From assembly GCF_021347895.1 (NCBI RefSeq), contig NC_067122.1:35434215-35498214 (forward strand): a stretch of 64,000 nucleotides of DNA, in the 5' to 3' direction. Made by a program: the position numbers and the translations under genes. The stretch comes from Acanthochromis polyacanthus (lineage: Eukaryota; Chordata; Actinopteri; Pomacentridae). Of this stretch, positions 11,671 to 23,458 are shown piece by piece (position 1 is the stretch's first letter; the number at the start of each line of letters is the position of its first letter). The notes beneath the pieces are model-generated. The model was not told the origin of the DNA, searched no databases, and was given only the letters and a program-made list of their open reading frames with translations.

Positions 11671-12409
11671 GGTGCGTGTCCACTAGATGCGATTTTCTGG
11701 CACGTCAAAGCACTGCATCTGAAAATTGCACGCATGCTGGGCAGTCAAAAGCGGATCACAACATTGTCACATGACAGGGCTCAAGCGACAGAGGGCCACT
11801 GTGTGGTCATGTGACTGAGCTGTCAGCTTGACAGTCCAGCAGGTATGTCTGATAAACAAAGTGGCTCAGCCACAAACGTTCTCTTTTATTTCGAAAACAC
11901 TTCAGCGAAGACACACTGGATCACAGCTGGAAGCGCACTGCAACTGGACCAGCATGCAACATGCGGTGTGTTTCGAGCTGCGATCTGACGTGTTTACCCA
12001 GAGCTCATTTTCATAAAGTAGACTGGACTTCTACTTTATGCAAATTCGATGTGGTGTGCGGAGATTTTATGCATCGTGAAACTGTCCTGAAAAATCTAAA
12101 CTAGCCACCGCTGACCGAAAAGGAGGACAGATTCAGCTGCTGCACAGGTTATTTCTCGCCTCATATGCTTTCAGAAATATTTTGAAGTGTTTTTGAAATA
12201 AAAGAGAAAGTTGGCGGCTGAGCTGCTTTGTTTATCCAACATGCCTGTCGGACTCTCAAGCCGCAAGCGTTTTTCACATGACCACATAGTGGCCCGCTGT
12301 TGCTGGAACGCTGTCATGCGACGATGTTGTGGCCCACTAGTGACAGCCATCTGTGCGATTTTCAGATGCAGTGCATTTCCATGCGGAAAATCGTATCGAG
12401 TGGACATGC
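11671..12409. mobile_element. non-autonomous hAT-like element with long inverted ends
   Basis: The outer 180-200 bp at each side are imperfect inverted repeats. The left end begins GGTGCGTGTCCACTAGATG and the inverse of the right end begins GCATGTCCACTCGATACG. Both sides then share CACTGCATCTGAAAAT, CATGACAG, GTGGTCATGTGA and GATAAACAAAG in order. The flanking octamers AGCCTGAA (11663-11670) and AGCTTGAG (12410-12417) agree at 6 of 8 positions, the 8-bp duplication length expected of hAT elements. There is no transposase. The short ORFs inside are by-products of the inverted repeats. Confidence 0.65.
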
Positions 12410-12589
12410 AGCTTGAGTGCTTTTCTTCTTTGTTTATGTGATCAGCAGACATAAAATCCAAGGAATATGGTTGAGAAGAACTACAAGCAAGTGGTAAGAT
12501 TTTAATTACCATTTATTTAAATCATTGCTGCCAACACAACCTGGTGGCATAGAACATGTGCAGTCACTAAGAAAGTTTAGATCCAGACA

Positions 12590-12660
12590 GGCATGGATGG
12601 GGATTGAACCCATGATCTTTGGTTTACGAGATCAACGCCTTACCACTGGGCCACCACGCC
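12590..12660 (-). tRNA. tRNA-Thr(CGT)-like sequence
   Basis: On the minus strand this folds as a cloverleaf. The acceptor GGCGTGG pairs with CCATGCC (7 pairs, one G-T) and the D stem is GCC/GGC. The anticodon arm has loop CTCGTAA, giving anticodon CGT (Thr), with one mismatch in its stem. The T stem ATGGG/CCCAT is perfect. A-box-like TGGCCCAGTGG and B-box-like GGTTCAATCCC are present. No run of four T follows within about 45 bp downstream, which is unusual for a working Pol III gene. A tRNA pseudogene or the head of a decayed SINE is therefore an alternative. Confidence 0.55.
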
Positions 12661-13569
12661 CTGCTGCTGCTGCTGCTAAGTTTTGTGCAGAGTGAAATTG
12701 CAGTTGAATGGATGGAAACATGGCATTAAGTAGAAGCAACTAAAAGGTTGCAGAATCAACACCAAATGAACAAAACATTTGTGAATGTGAGGTGAGTTTA
12801 AATGTTTAGCTGCTTGTGTCACTCAGCTTTAAGCCTCTGTCTGTTTGTGATGTACATATTTATGGCTCAAAGATGAGGTAGTCTGTAATACTAGATGTAC
12901 TACAATAACGTCAGCAAATATACCATTATTACTGCATCATTTGACACTGAGGTGTGGTTTCCTGTCTGTAGAGTAAATACCAGTCTTCTCGATTAACGTC
13001 TTAATTCCCAATTGAGCTTTAATTGTATCTTCCTTGTTGTCTAGTGTGTTACCTGTTTGTCTCACCCATAGTGAGGTTAAAGCAGAACAACATGTTTATT
13101 TTCATTCACCAGAGAAAAAGAAAAAGCTGTTTCAAGTATTTTCCTGTGCAGATTCATGTTATGTAACAGATGCTTGGACCTTTTTTTCTCTGGCTAATTT
13201 GGATTTCATGTCAGTAGAAAGAAAAGAATCACTGTACCTAACAAATACAACTTTGTTTCTAAGTTCTACTACTCAGTTAGAGAGAAATGTTTGTGTTGTT
13301 TTTTTAATGAAATTTCTAATGGAAACTCACTTGTTTGCAGCTACATGCTGAGCAACAACACTGAGTATTAAGGTTTGTTTGCTTTCCTCAAAACTTTTTA
13401 CTAAAGATCTGCTGGCAAATCAAATGTGTTCATGGCACATACAGTCTATAAAGAGGGATGATGTGACGACTCAAAACAAGTAAATTTTGACCACCCCAGC
13501 ACCAGGAGGCGGGCCCTGTTTCCCTATTCCAGCTGAAGTTCTGTTGTTCATTCTTTGCTGACTGATTGA
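12661..13569. other. unassigned intergenic DNA
   Basis: It begins with a five-unit CTG run near 12660-12676. No gene or repeat family is otherwise recognised. Confidence 0.45.
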
Positions 13570-13960
13570 GGTTGTGAGGCAAAGCCCCTAAATTTACCAG
13601 TCTATCTGCGTTTCGACCTTTGCCTCTGGTCGTGAGCTCTTGGTAGCAAGCACATAAATGAGACACATGTGGCTGAAATGAGGCTCCTGTGTGAGCTGGC
13701 TGAGTGCAGGCTTAGAGATGGGGAAACACTCAAATATCCAGAGGGAACTCAGAGTAGAGAGTGTCTTCCTTTGAAGGTTTTTTTCAGTTATATTGTACTA
13801 AGGAGAGACACCGTTTAGACCCAGAATTCACTGAAGGAGTTACAGATCTCATCTGGCCTGGGAGCATCAATGGATCCACCAAGAAAAATGGAAAGTTTTG
13901 CTGGGAAGAGATGAGCTGCTCAGACTGCTGCCATCACAATCTGACTCTGGATACGTAGAG
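13570..13960 (+). mobile_element. LINE C-terminal/3' fragment (RTE/Rex-like)
   Basis: The text matches the remembered layout of an abundant fish LINE 3' end. It has GAGGCAAAGCCCCTAAATTT, then ACCAGTCTATCTGCGTTTCG, then a CTTAGAGATGGGGAAACACTC block, then ACCCAGAATTCACTGAAGGA and ATCTCATCTGGCCTGGGAGC. In intact relatives the last part encodes a PRTRW.DY...LAWERLG-like C-terminus. Here it carries stops and indels. The usual GGATGG tail is missing. Family assignment is tentative. Confidence 0.55.
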
Positions 13961-14112
13961 GAAAAAGGATCATTTCTGTCAGGTGCTTCTTATCACAACT
14001 TTGTACTTGACTTGAGGCTATGAAAGGCTGAATACAGTCAGGATTGCCAGCTGCTGTAAATGAAGAAGTCATGAAGGCTCTCACAGAACTCTGTTTGACT
14101 CGTCAAACAATA

Positions 14113-14466
14113 GGGGAGGCTGTGGCTCAGGTGGAAGAGCGAATCGTCCAATGATCGAAGGGTTGACGGTTCAATTCCCACTCTGTCCGAGTCATGTGCA
14201 GTTGTGTCCTTGGGCAAGACACTTTACCTGCCTTGCCTCCAGTGCTGCTCTCACACTGGTGTATGAATGTTGGTGGTGGTCAGAGGGGTTGTAGGTGTGG
14301 ATTGGCAGCCATGCTTCTGTCAGTCTGCCCCAGGGCAGCTGTGGCTACAAATGTAGTTTACCACCACCAGAGTGAGAATGTGTGAGTGAATGAATAATGG
14401 ATTTATTGTGAAGCGCTTTGAGTGCACAAAAAAGTGCTATATAAATCTAATCCATTATTATTATTT
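14113..14466 (+). mobile_element. tRNA-derived SINE
   Basis: The 5' part carries a Pol III A box (GTGGCTCAGGTGG) and a B box (GGTTCAATTCC). The body follows with TGTGTCCTTGGGCAAGACAC, CTCTCACACTGGTGTATGAA and GTCTGCCCCAGGGCAGCTGT. The 3' part (GTGAAGCGCTTTGAGTGC to GTGCTATATAAATC) resembles the LINE-derived tail used by many fish SINEs, and is followed by a short (ATT)n tail. No clear target-site duplication was found. Confidence 0.85.
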
Positions 14467-15875
14467 ATCATTTGTTTCAAACCACTGGATGAGTTGACTG
14501 AATATCCTGTGGGATTTGTGGGGTGTTTGCAGTTGTCACACCAATGAGTAACAGTGAGGTTGTGAAATAAGAAAAAATTTGTTAGATTGAGCTGAAGCAG
14601 ATGCATCGATGAATAGCACTGATGTCTGTGATTATGTCCACTCATTGCTTATCTAAATCCAATATCTTTGATCTCTGTGTTTGGTCTCCACCTACTCCTA
14701 ACAGAACGTCATCTCCTCAGCTGTTAAATCTTCTCATATCTTCTGGGTGTTGTTTAGTGCTGAATGTACAATGAAGTTGTAGAGCTAGACAACTAAACAA
14801 AGAGCTGACAATCACTGTAGCCACTCAGTAGATTCAGGTTCTCTGGAGGTTCATCACATCCAGCTTTAAAAGTGATCCATCAGAAGAGTCAGATAGTTTA
14901 TTCAAATTATGGCTTTGGCTTTTTTTTTTTTTTTTTTTTTTTGACAAAACTGATTTAAATGCAGAAAATGATTTTGGCAAAACTGGACAACATTCCTCAA
15001 GTTAGACTATTGTTTACACAACAGCTGCAGGTATTAGAAAGGGAAAAAAATGCAAGCTCTTGTAAATACCGTGTGGAGGGGTTGGATTTTTTGCTGATTC
15101 TTGCAACTGCAAGATCACAAAACCCTGGAGGGACTCGGCGTTTGCATACTCATACATTTCATATTGATTTTTCTCCATATTGTGTCCTTTAGCTCAGCCA
15201 ACAAAAACCTACAAGAAAAACTGATGTTCCTCTACTCTAAGACAAGGTGCTTTAAGTCCTCCTCAATCCTACTTCAAGACAATAAAGGAAAGAGATTAAC
15301 GTTCAGATTTATTAATCATTAAAAAAAAAAATCGCAGCTGCTGTGATGATGGTTCATCAGACAGCGTTAAGGCTTTTGTTCATCAGCACGCCTTTTCTTT
15401 ATCTCTGCCTACGGGTGGAGCTACTTATTTTGATGGGATGGAGGTTACAGCGGGGAGCTGACAGGAGACGAGGGGAACTGTTGGGGGTAGAAAAGACAGA
15501 GTGCAGAGAGGGAATAAATAGTATAAAAAAAGATGGGCAGCAGAGAGGAGGGTTTAAATTGGGTGCTAACTCAGGTTAATGCTATAAGCTTCGACCACTA
15601 AATCAAGCCGAAGGAGAGAAAGAAGAAAGAGGGAGAATAAAGCAGAGAGGACAGGTGGAGGGCAGGAAAGTAGGAAATGTGGTAAAAACTGCTGATTTTA
15701 TATCGAGCCTCTGTGAATTCATAGAGATTAAACATTTTATCGTTTATGTGAATGTCTCCTCAGCTCTGCACTCACACTTTGATATGAGTCCCACTTATGG
15801 TTGCTTTCATCAAATTATAGAAAGACTTGTGTTAACTTTGGTTTGTCGGTCCATTATTCCACCTCAACACAAATA
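14467..15875. other. unassigned intergenic DNA with a purine-rich segment
   Basis: Contains a 23-bp T run (listed separately). From 15405 to about 15700 the plus strand is markedly purine-rich (GGAG/AGAG words) but not periodic. No gene is supported. Confidence 0.45.
14920..14942. repeat. poly-T tract
   Basis: Twenty-three consecutive T. On the minus strand this could be the A-tail of a retroposon, but I see no body or flanking duplication. Confidence 0.9.
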
Positions 15876-16668
15876 CACTTCAACGAGACAATGAGTGACA
15901 AACAACTATGTCAAAAACCGCCATGAAACGATACAAAACAAGGCATGAACATTAAAAATGACACATGAAGCAAAAAACACAAGATGCAAACTGACAAAGA
16001 CAGGACAAAATGACCACAAAGACACAAAACTGTTAAAAAAGAGTAATAAAATGACTCAAAACAAGGGGCAAAATGACAAAGATGACACAAAATGACTAAA
16101 CCCGACAAACAACAGTAAACGTAAGACACAAAATGACCAAAATAAGACAACAAAATTACTCAAAGTGGAACAGAAAGAGACAAACATGGAGCAAAATTGT
16201 CAAAAATAGACACTGGGATAAATGAAACACAAAAGGACAAATCAAGACAGCCAAACAGCAAATGTGAGATACAAAGCAACCAAAACAAGAACAAGACACA
16301 AAATTAAAGAAATAAGACAAATAACTGTCAAAAACAGAGCACAAACAACAACAATGGCACATGAAACAAGAAAAATGAGACACAAAATTACCAAAACAAG
16401 GCAAAACAACCAAAATGACAAAACTACAAGAAGCAAAAAATCCAAAAGCACCAAACAAAACTGTTAAAAAAAGAAATGAAACAACCAAAACAAGGCAAAA
16501 ACAACAAAAATGAGACCCACAACAAGAAAAACAATGACAAAAACTGACAAAGACGAGACAAATGACCACAAAGAGACAAATGACAAATCTGTCAGAGTAA
16601 AAACTCAACAGAAAACATAGGAGAGAAATAACAAAAATGAAACACAAAAAGGTAAAAATGGACACACA
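15876..16668. repeat. A-rich minisatellite, family 1, array 2
   Basis: About 0.8 kb of degenerate GACACAAAATGAC and GACAAA-type units, the same family and polarity as 1-505. The plus strand is nearly free of T. Long minus-strand ORFs rich in Leu, Phe, Cys and Val reflect this composition and are not genes. Confidence 0.85.
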
Positions 16669-17320
16669 CAACTGGTAAAACTATGATTCCTATTGCTGTT
16701 TTAGGCCATGATAGCTCTCCAGCTACTTTGAGGCAGAAACAGGAATCTGCAGGTTGATTTCTGTCTTTCACCAGGAATGACAATGAAATACTGATCTGAA
16801 GCTGGATTAGTGATGACTGTTAACCCTCTTTTCCTCTAATTTTCTCAGAACTATGAGAGCTTTTCTCTGAGGTAAAGGGAGTCCAAGCAGCTCTGGAAGG
16901 AACACGAAGCTTCAGTTAGCATCCTTTCAACATCTGCTGCTTCCTTCCAGGGCTAACTGAACATCTACTATGTCCTCCTGCTCTCATCAGTATTCCTCCC
17001 ACAATGCTCTCTGCTGCTCACGTCATTCACTCACATTCCCAGTTAGAGAGAATCCATAGGCAAAAACATTGAAACAGGGAGAGTTTTAACTTTTAAAACT
17101 GCAATGATTTCCTTGTGGTTTTACATCTCTGTAAGTCTAAAGGTTCAGTTTGTATCATTCACTGTAACAAGGAGAAAAAACAGATTATTTTTCTGTTCAC
17201 ATGCTTGTCCAGTAAATACAGTTTGACTTTAACTTTTGACCACTGAATCAATTCATCCCTAAATCCAAAATTGAAGAAATTTTCTCAATGTGTTCTTCAG
17301 ATATTGCATTTACAAGAATA
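16669..17320. other. unassigned intergenic DNA
   Basis: No ORF, RNA or repeat signature recognised. Confidence 0.45.
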
Positions 17321-17333
17321 GGAAACACAAACA

Positions 17334-17695
17334 TGGCTGCACAGTGCGTAGTGGTTAGCACTTTTGCCTTGTAGCAAGAAGATCCCGGCCTGAGCCTGGG
17401 CTCTTTTTGCATGGAGTTTGCATGTTCTCCCTGTGCATGTGTGGGTTTTCTCCGGGTACTCCGGGTTCCTCCCACAGTCCAAAAATATGCTGAGGTTAAT
17501 TGACTACTCTAAATTGCCCGTAGGTGTGAATGTGAGTGTGATTGTGTGTCTGTATATGTAGCCCTGTGACAGACTGGTGACCTGTCCAGGGTGTCCCCTG
17601 CCTTCACCCGAGTCAGCTGGGATAGACTCCAGCACCCCCCTTAGTGACCCTAGTGCGGATAAAGCGGTGTATAGAGAATGGATGGATGGATGGAT
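17334..17695 (+). mobile_element. tRNA-headed SINE with a perfect 13-bp target-site duplication
   Basis: The element is flanked by GGAAACACAAACA at 17321-17333 and again at 17696-17708. Its head contains GTAGTGGTTAGCACT, an A-box-like stretch. The body has GCATGGAGTTTGCATGTTCT, TTTTCTCCGGGTACTCCGGG and GACAGACTGGTGACCTGTCC. The tail is a (GGAT)n run following AAAGCGGTGTATAGAG. Copies of the same family lie at 50115-50468 and 57205-57566, all on the plus strand. The intact duplication suggests a fairly recent insertion. Confidence 0.9.
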
Positions 17696-17708
17696 GGAAA
17701 CACAAACA

Positions 17709-18124
17709 CACAATTAATAAGCGGAGCCACCTAGTGTCCAGGTGGAGGGATGTCATGTGGTAAAAAGGAAAAGAAAGAGAAAGAAAAGCTGGATTTTAGC
17801 TAACTGTATGCAATAAATGTGATAATGCATAAAAGAGAATTATCATTGCGTTATCTGGTTGAGTTCCACCAAACATTTTTGGAGATAAAATAAGTCTAAT
17901 TTTAACAAACTGTTTTCTTTTGCTGCAGGGTCTGAATGGGACTGACAAGTTTGCGTTAAATGTTTTATCGTCACACATTCAGTTTGTACAGTTTCGTCCA
18001 ACACACAGTCATGTAGTGATGGGAGAAGTGCTGCATTGAAATGTCTACAAGAGTAAAATCACACAAAATTAAAGAATCTGAAATAAAAATACGTCTCTAT
18101 AGACTGTGGTGATTTAATCATATG
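17709..18124. other. unassigned intergenic DNA
   Basis: No gene or repeat recognised apart from a short A/G-rich run near 17762-17790. Confidence 0.4.
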
Positions 18125-18494
18125 TACAGTACTGTTCAAAGTTTGGGGTCACTTAGAAATGTCCTTATTTCTGAAAGAAAACATTTTTTTTTCAGTGAAG
18201 ATAGCATTAAATGAACGATAAATCCAGTGTAGACATTGTTAATGTGGTAAATGACTATTCTATCTGCAAACGGCTGATTTTTAAAGGAATATCTCCATAG
18301 GGGTACAGAGGAACATTTCCAGCAACCATCACTCCTGTGTTCTAATGCTACATTGTGTTAGCTAATGGTGTTGAAAGGCTCATTGATGATTAGAAAACCC
18401 TTATGCAGTTATGTTAGAACATGAATAAAAGTATGAGTTTTCATGGAAAACATGGAATTGTCTGGGTGACCTCAAACTTCTGAATGGTAGTGTA
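18125..18494. mobile_element. MITE with terminal inverted repeats, copy 2
   Basis: The left end starts TACAGTACTGTTCAAAGTTT and the inverse of the right end starts TACACTACCATTCAGAAGTT. Both continue into TTTG.GGTCAC, giving inverted repeats of about 28 bp starting with TA, as in Tc1/mariner-derived MITEs. The body has no coding capacity. An inverted, more decayed copy is at 10045-10360. Confidence 0.85.
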
Positions 18495-18639
18495 CCTTTA
18501 GGTCTTAATGCGACTTAAAAAGCTGAGTTATATGAAAATGTTTCTGCCGTAGAGTTTTCATGAACAGAGACATTAGCTATAGAGATTTAAAACCATTTTT
18601 GTACCAGGCTCTAAACACATTGGTTTGTGCTATACAGTT

Positions 18640-18792
18640 GGTCCGTGCTGACAAGGACCAGAGGGCGGGAACACATTACACCAGTTTTAAAGTCGCTGCA
18701 TTGGCTCCCCGTCCGCTTCAGGATCGATTTTAAGGTTCTTTTATTAGTTTTTAAATGCCTTAACGGCCTTGCGCCTTCTTATTTGTCAGATC
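18640..18792 (+). mobile_element. LINE fragment, same family as the 26-30 kb element
   Basis: GTGCTGACAAGGACCA, GGGCGGGA.CA.ATTACACC, TTCAGGATCGATTT and TTTTATTAGTTTTTAAATG match 29856-29995 in order and strand at modest divergence. This is a short piece of the region after the reverse transcriptase. Neither end of the element is present. Confidence 0.85.
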
Positions 18793-18829
18793 AGAGCTGA
18801 AGGAAGGATAAATGCAGTTAAACACATGT

Positions 18830-19175
18830 TGTTAGTGGAGAAAAACCTGCTCCAGAGCACAGCGATCTCACCACAAGGATCACCACAAGAACCCAAAAGA
18901 AAACAACTGAGATGATGCTGATGTTCCTAGTTTCTAAATGTCCTTGAATGGCCCAGCCAAAGCCTGGACTTAAACGTCTGTAGAGAGAGCTGAAGATGGA
19001 AGTTCACAAATGCTTCCCATCCATTTTGACAGAACTTGAGATTATCTGCCAGGAAGAATTGGATAAATGGCCAAAATCCAAGAGCATGAAACCTGTAGGA
19101 ACTTACCAAAAACCATCAAAATAATTGCTGCCAAAAGGGGCCTTCTACATAGCAAAAATGTAGGGTTCTGAATAC
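18830..19175 (+). mobile_element. Tc1-like transposase C-terminal relic
   Basis: In broken frames this reads EWPSQSLDLN, then RELKMEVHKCFPSILTELE, then IICQEELDKWPKSKSMKPV and GTYQKP. That corresponds to the region around the final catalytic Asp and the C-terminus of Tc1 transposases. The N-terminal two thirds and the inverted repeats are absent. Confidence 0.75.
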
Positions 19176-21501
19176 TTTAGTAAACTCGAGTTTGCAAAAG
19201 TTTCTGAGACTTTAGTTGTGAAAGTTTTCCCAACAGCCCAGAATCTAGCAGGTTTTAAAATTAACTTTATGTGGCTTCCCCTCACTCTGCCTGACTGGCA
19301 AATCAGTGGAGCAGAAGCCCTATCACTGGGGAAATATCATGATCTATAGGTCTTCCATTGTCGTGGTGGGTTGTTGTCTTGAGTCTATTGTGTTTGATTT
19401 AATCATGTCACCTCTTGCTTGGTAACTGGCAACAAAACAGACACTTAATTCCATTTTCCAACCAGCAGGAACAGTGTGACTTTATCAAACCTGTTGAGAA
19501 AAGAGCAGACAAAGATAGAAAGAAGCACCAGTGCTGAAGTGAAGCCTAGACTGATGACTTGTTTGAGAAAAAGAGGAGGGAGAAAAGTCCAGAGTAGGAG
19601 AGAACAAAAAGAACAATTTACTCTGTCGTGGTCGGCCTCAGGGTTCAAATCTGGAAGGAGAAAGTCTGTTAATTGTTGTGTGTCGGCTAAAAAACAGTCT
19701 GTGCTGTATGTCTGTGGGTGCTGTGGTTGATAAATAGGCTATGAATCCTAAAGGTTTGTCCATCTTCTTGTTACACATTCATGCATGCCTGTTGTGTATT
19801 TCAATGAGGTATAAATACATCTGGCACATTCAGCTTGTTTATGACCAAATATCTTCCAAAGCTATTCCCAACAGCCTCAGCTGTTTGTTCTGCTAACTAG
19901 CAAATATTTTCTAATTAAACTTAGGAGGTGAACATGCCATAAATGGTAAATGCTAAATATCTGCTGAAATTAGCATTTACAGAATCACAGAACCACCATT
20001 ATTACAGTAAACTGTAAGTCATGTTCATTTGTGCTTTTTTAAAAACAAAACCCAAGTGGCATTTATGTCCTCAATGTAGATTAGTTTGGAATAAATTCAT
20101 TACCAGCAAATTTAATTCAAATCCTAACTTATGCACCCAAAGCACCCATCATACCTCGAGATCTTGGCCATTTCTGTGTTTTACAGACAGATGAATACTT
20201 ACATTGCACTGCTACAGTTAGTATGTTGGCCCTGTGTGTGCAGTCAGCTGATAGAATGAGAGTTCAGGCAGCATGATGGATCAGCAGAATGATCATCTCT
20301 CATTCATGGGTTTCTTCATTATCACAGCACCTCACAAAGTCCGAGAATTTTCAGATTTTGAGGCAAAATACTGTGGTCTTCTAATGTCCCTTATTAGTGG
20401 GACAAGCAGTTGTTTCAGGGAATAATTCCAGAATCACAAGAGGACTGTTTGGGCAACATAGAGTAACTGTGACAGTCGGCAGGAACATAAAATTAAAGTG
20501 AGATGTGTTTCTAAAAGGAATAAAATGCTGAAACCTCATTGTCAGACCAAAGGGGTTGCAATGTTAGGAGAAAAACATAAAAGTTAGATTAGCCTTGTTG
20601 TTATGGGAGCACTAGAAATCAGGCTTGGAATAACAAGTTCTTCCTGTGGGTGCCCTCAGTTTCTGGTATGTAATTTTAAATTTTGTGCACGGGGTGAAAT
20701 GAGTCATGAAAGTTTATCTCTCTGGGGAGCAGAAACATCTACAGCTAAGTTTGTGGCAACCCAAACACTATGAATTATCTTTAATTTTATCCACACAATA
20801 AACGGAGATACTTTCATGAAAGTATGCAGTTGATTTAGTGCCCATTGTATTCTCTGAATACTACAAATAAACACTTAAAATTCAGCATTTCAAATAAAAT
20901 TGATGGTTAATTGTAACCCAAGAATGGTGCAAAGAAAAGGTTAATTGTCATGGAGGCATGAATGTAGTCAAGCAAAGAGTAGAGGGTAACCAGACTGCAG
21001 GATTTAACCTCAGGAGACCATGAATGTCCACAAACACATTCAATGAACATCTGAGAGGTCAGTCAATGCTGAGAGTTCTTGCTCTGCTCTATGATGGAAA
21101 ACTGTGGCGTACTAGAACCTCTAAAATTATTTAAAAAGACAGAATTAATGTAAATCCCCTACATGTAACCAGTGATGGTTCCATCTTAGAAAACATTTCA
21201 TGAATCAGTAATTATAAACCGGACCTTTAGGCACTCAGGATCTTTCTATGTCTTTGTATTATGGGACAGAATCCAACACCCTCATTTAGTAAAGCAAAAG
21301 GTGGAGCGTATATTTATGAAAGCTATGCTACAAAAGCTAATGAAGAAACAAATTTATTTTTGCATATTTTTTTGTTTGTTTTCTCATTATATCATCAATC
21401 TTTAGGTTTAAATGATAAAAAAAAAATCCTACTAGTAATTTTATAAGAAAAAAATGTCTGATAACATTAGACATAAAAAAGCTTTCATAAAAAAATAAGT
21501 A
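19176..21501. other. unassigned intergenic DNA
   Basis: A 2.3-kb AT-rich stretch. It has some conserved-looking TAATTA/CAAATATTTTC words near 19850-19960, but nothing that can be called from sequence alone. Confidence 0.4.
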
Positions 21502-22170
21502 CACTGACAGTCAATAGAAACTTTGAGACCATATTTTTCAGCATAATTTTTATTTTGAAGCCCAAACCTGGATTTTCTTCATATGAATCATTTGTTTAGC
21601 ATATTGGCATACAGAAACAAAAATCTAAAGTTTCAAGAATGATTTCAAAATACAGAATTTGACAAAAGAAAACGGCACCTGCCAAACACAAAGTCACAAC
21701 AGTCAATACCGAGTATGGCCTCCATTTGCTTCGACGCAGGCAGCAATCTGTCGGCACATGCTTTGGACCAGGCTTCTGATTGTGGGTTGGGAACAGCCCA
21801 TACGCCTGGTTACATCACTGTAGCTCAAACCGGCCATACCCAGTGCCCGGAGACGTTGTTCATGTGATAGATGCGGCATGATGCTGTTCACTGGACTAAC
21901 AATGGTGGCCTTTTTTGGGCCTTTATATAGGCCTTCAAAACCCATTCTCACATTGTGCAGATACTCACTGAGTATTGCTTGGTGTGTATTTGGTTCACTT
22001 TTGCAAAGTGACCAACCCATGTGCAATGAATCATGACAAAATGACAACTCATCATTATCTCAACTACCAGGGCACTAGATCATCAGTAAACCCACAATGA
22101 ATAATTACAACCCCCCTACAAGTAGAATTCTGTGTACATTTATACCTCAAAGTTTCTATTGACTGTCAGT
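21502..22170 (-). mobile_element. non-autonomous Tc1/IS630-type element keeping a transposase N-terminus
   Basis: Terminal inverted repeats of about 26 bp begin CACTGACAGTCAATAGAAAC on the left, and TACTGACAGTCAATAGAAAC when the right end is inverted. TA dinucleotides flank both. Inside, the minus strand carries an open frame (about 21703-22047) with a helix-turn-helix block, HEQRLRALGMAGLSYSDVTR followed by RMGCSQPTIRSL. This is the DNA-binding domain of IS630/Tc1-type transposases. There is no DDE domain, so the element depends on a full-length relative. The well-kept ends suggest moderate age. Confidence 0.8.
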
Positions 22171-23458
22171 ATATATTTGTATTTTACTGTTTCTGCTTTT
22201 AAAGGAAATTTCTTTCAATTAAAATATTTAATTTTTTCCATATTTGTGTTTTTTCTATTCTCATTATTTTTGTAATAAAATCATTCATTTTTTTAATAAC
22301 AGAAATACTATTAATATATACCTATAAATCTTATACCCTGCAGCAAGAATAAATAACCTTTATGAAAATATTAGCCATATCTATATTTTCACGAAAATGG
22401 AAATTCTGAACTTTCAACAACTAACTGGGCATTCAACGTTGTTAGCTTAGCATTTAGCTTCCAGTTTAAATATGGCCTCTACAAATGGTCAGTCCTGCTT
22501 CTTCCTGATCCACAGATGGAGCCGGCCCCCAAACGCTGCAGGACTTCTGAAGTAGTAATAGGCTACTAGTGGCCCCAGGCTGCCAACATCTGTGCAGCCT
22601 CTTCCTGATGGCGGTTCTCTGAACTGGCCTCTGCTCCTGTAGCCAGGATTTCTGCTGCCGTCACTTTATGTGAGCAGAGGAGGACAGGGAGCTGATCTGG
22701 AGGACCGGCTCATTATGGTAATCTGCACTGGGAGTCTGCTCGCTGTCCTAATGATCTCACGCAGAGATTAATTGTTTCCGGCACATCGTTCCATCGAGCA
22801 GTTCAAACCGAGAGCGGGTCATTTGGGTTTCACACTGGAATGCTACTTAAGATTCAGCTGCAGTCCTTCTCTACCTCCCTGCCTCCGTACAGCTGTGTGT
22901 TAGGACTTACGTTGTCCGGCATGGAGCGTTACGAGTCTTTGGAGTACGAACAAACAAGACAGGAGTGCAAAGCGCCATATCTGCGTTTACAACCACATCA
23001 TGCACACACACACACAAAACCAAAACCCAGCAGCTTTCTTTTTTAGTGGAGAGAAATTCAGAGGGGTTCAGAAATCAGCTGAGAAACTGAAGGCCATTTT
23101 TCAAAGTGTATCGATCTGTCGGCTTTGTTCACCAGTTTAGTGACATTTATTAGACAAATGCATGCAGAAAGCTGGAGGATGCACTTTGAATACAAAAGGA
23201 ACATTATTGTTTTTGTCTTAAAGCAGTTTTTTTTTTTGCTTCCAAAACATTCTAACAAAGTTCTGCAAAGTTCTACAACAGTTTGCAGTGGAAAGTTTTC
23301 TTTTAGTTCCTTGAATGTTTTTCTTAAAAGTAGGATGACTATGGGTGTTCTAAAAATACTTAGTGGCAACAGTGTTAGACCATCATGCTTGAAAGTTCTG
23401 AAAACTGGAAGCTGCACGTTCTTCCTTGTTATCATGTTACACTGAGGAACATTGTGGG
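22171..23458. other. unassigned intergenic DNA
   Basis: No gene or repeat family recognised. The GC-richer part at 22500-22830 contains CTCATTATGG and AGATTAATTGTTTCC and could be regulatory, but there is no direct evidence. Confidence 0.4.

Noticed and set aside
16156..16671. 171-codon minus-strand ORF resembling a multi-pass membrane protein
   Set aside because: Same cause: it lies wholly in the second A-rich minisatellite and has no start context or homology.
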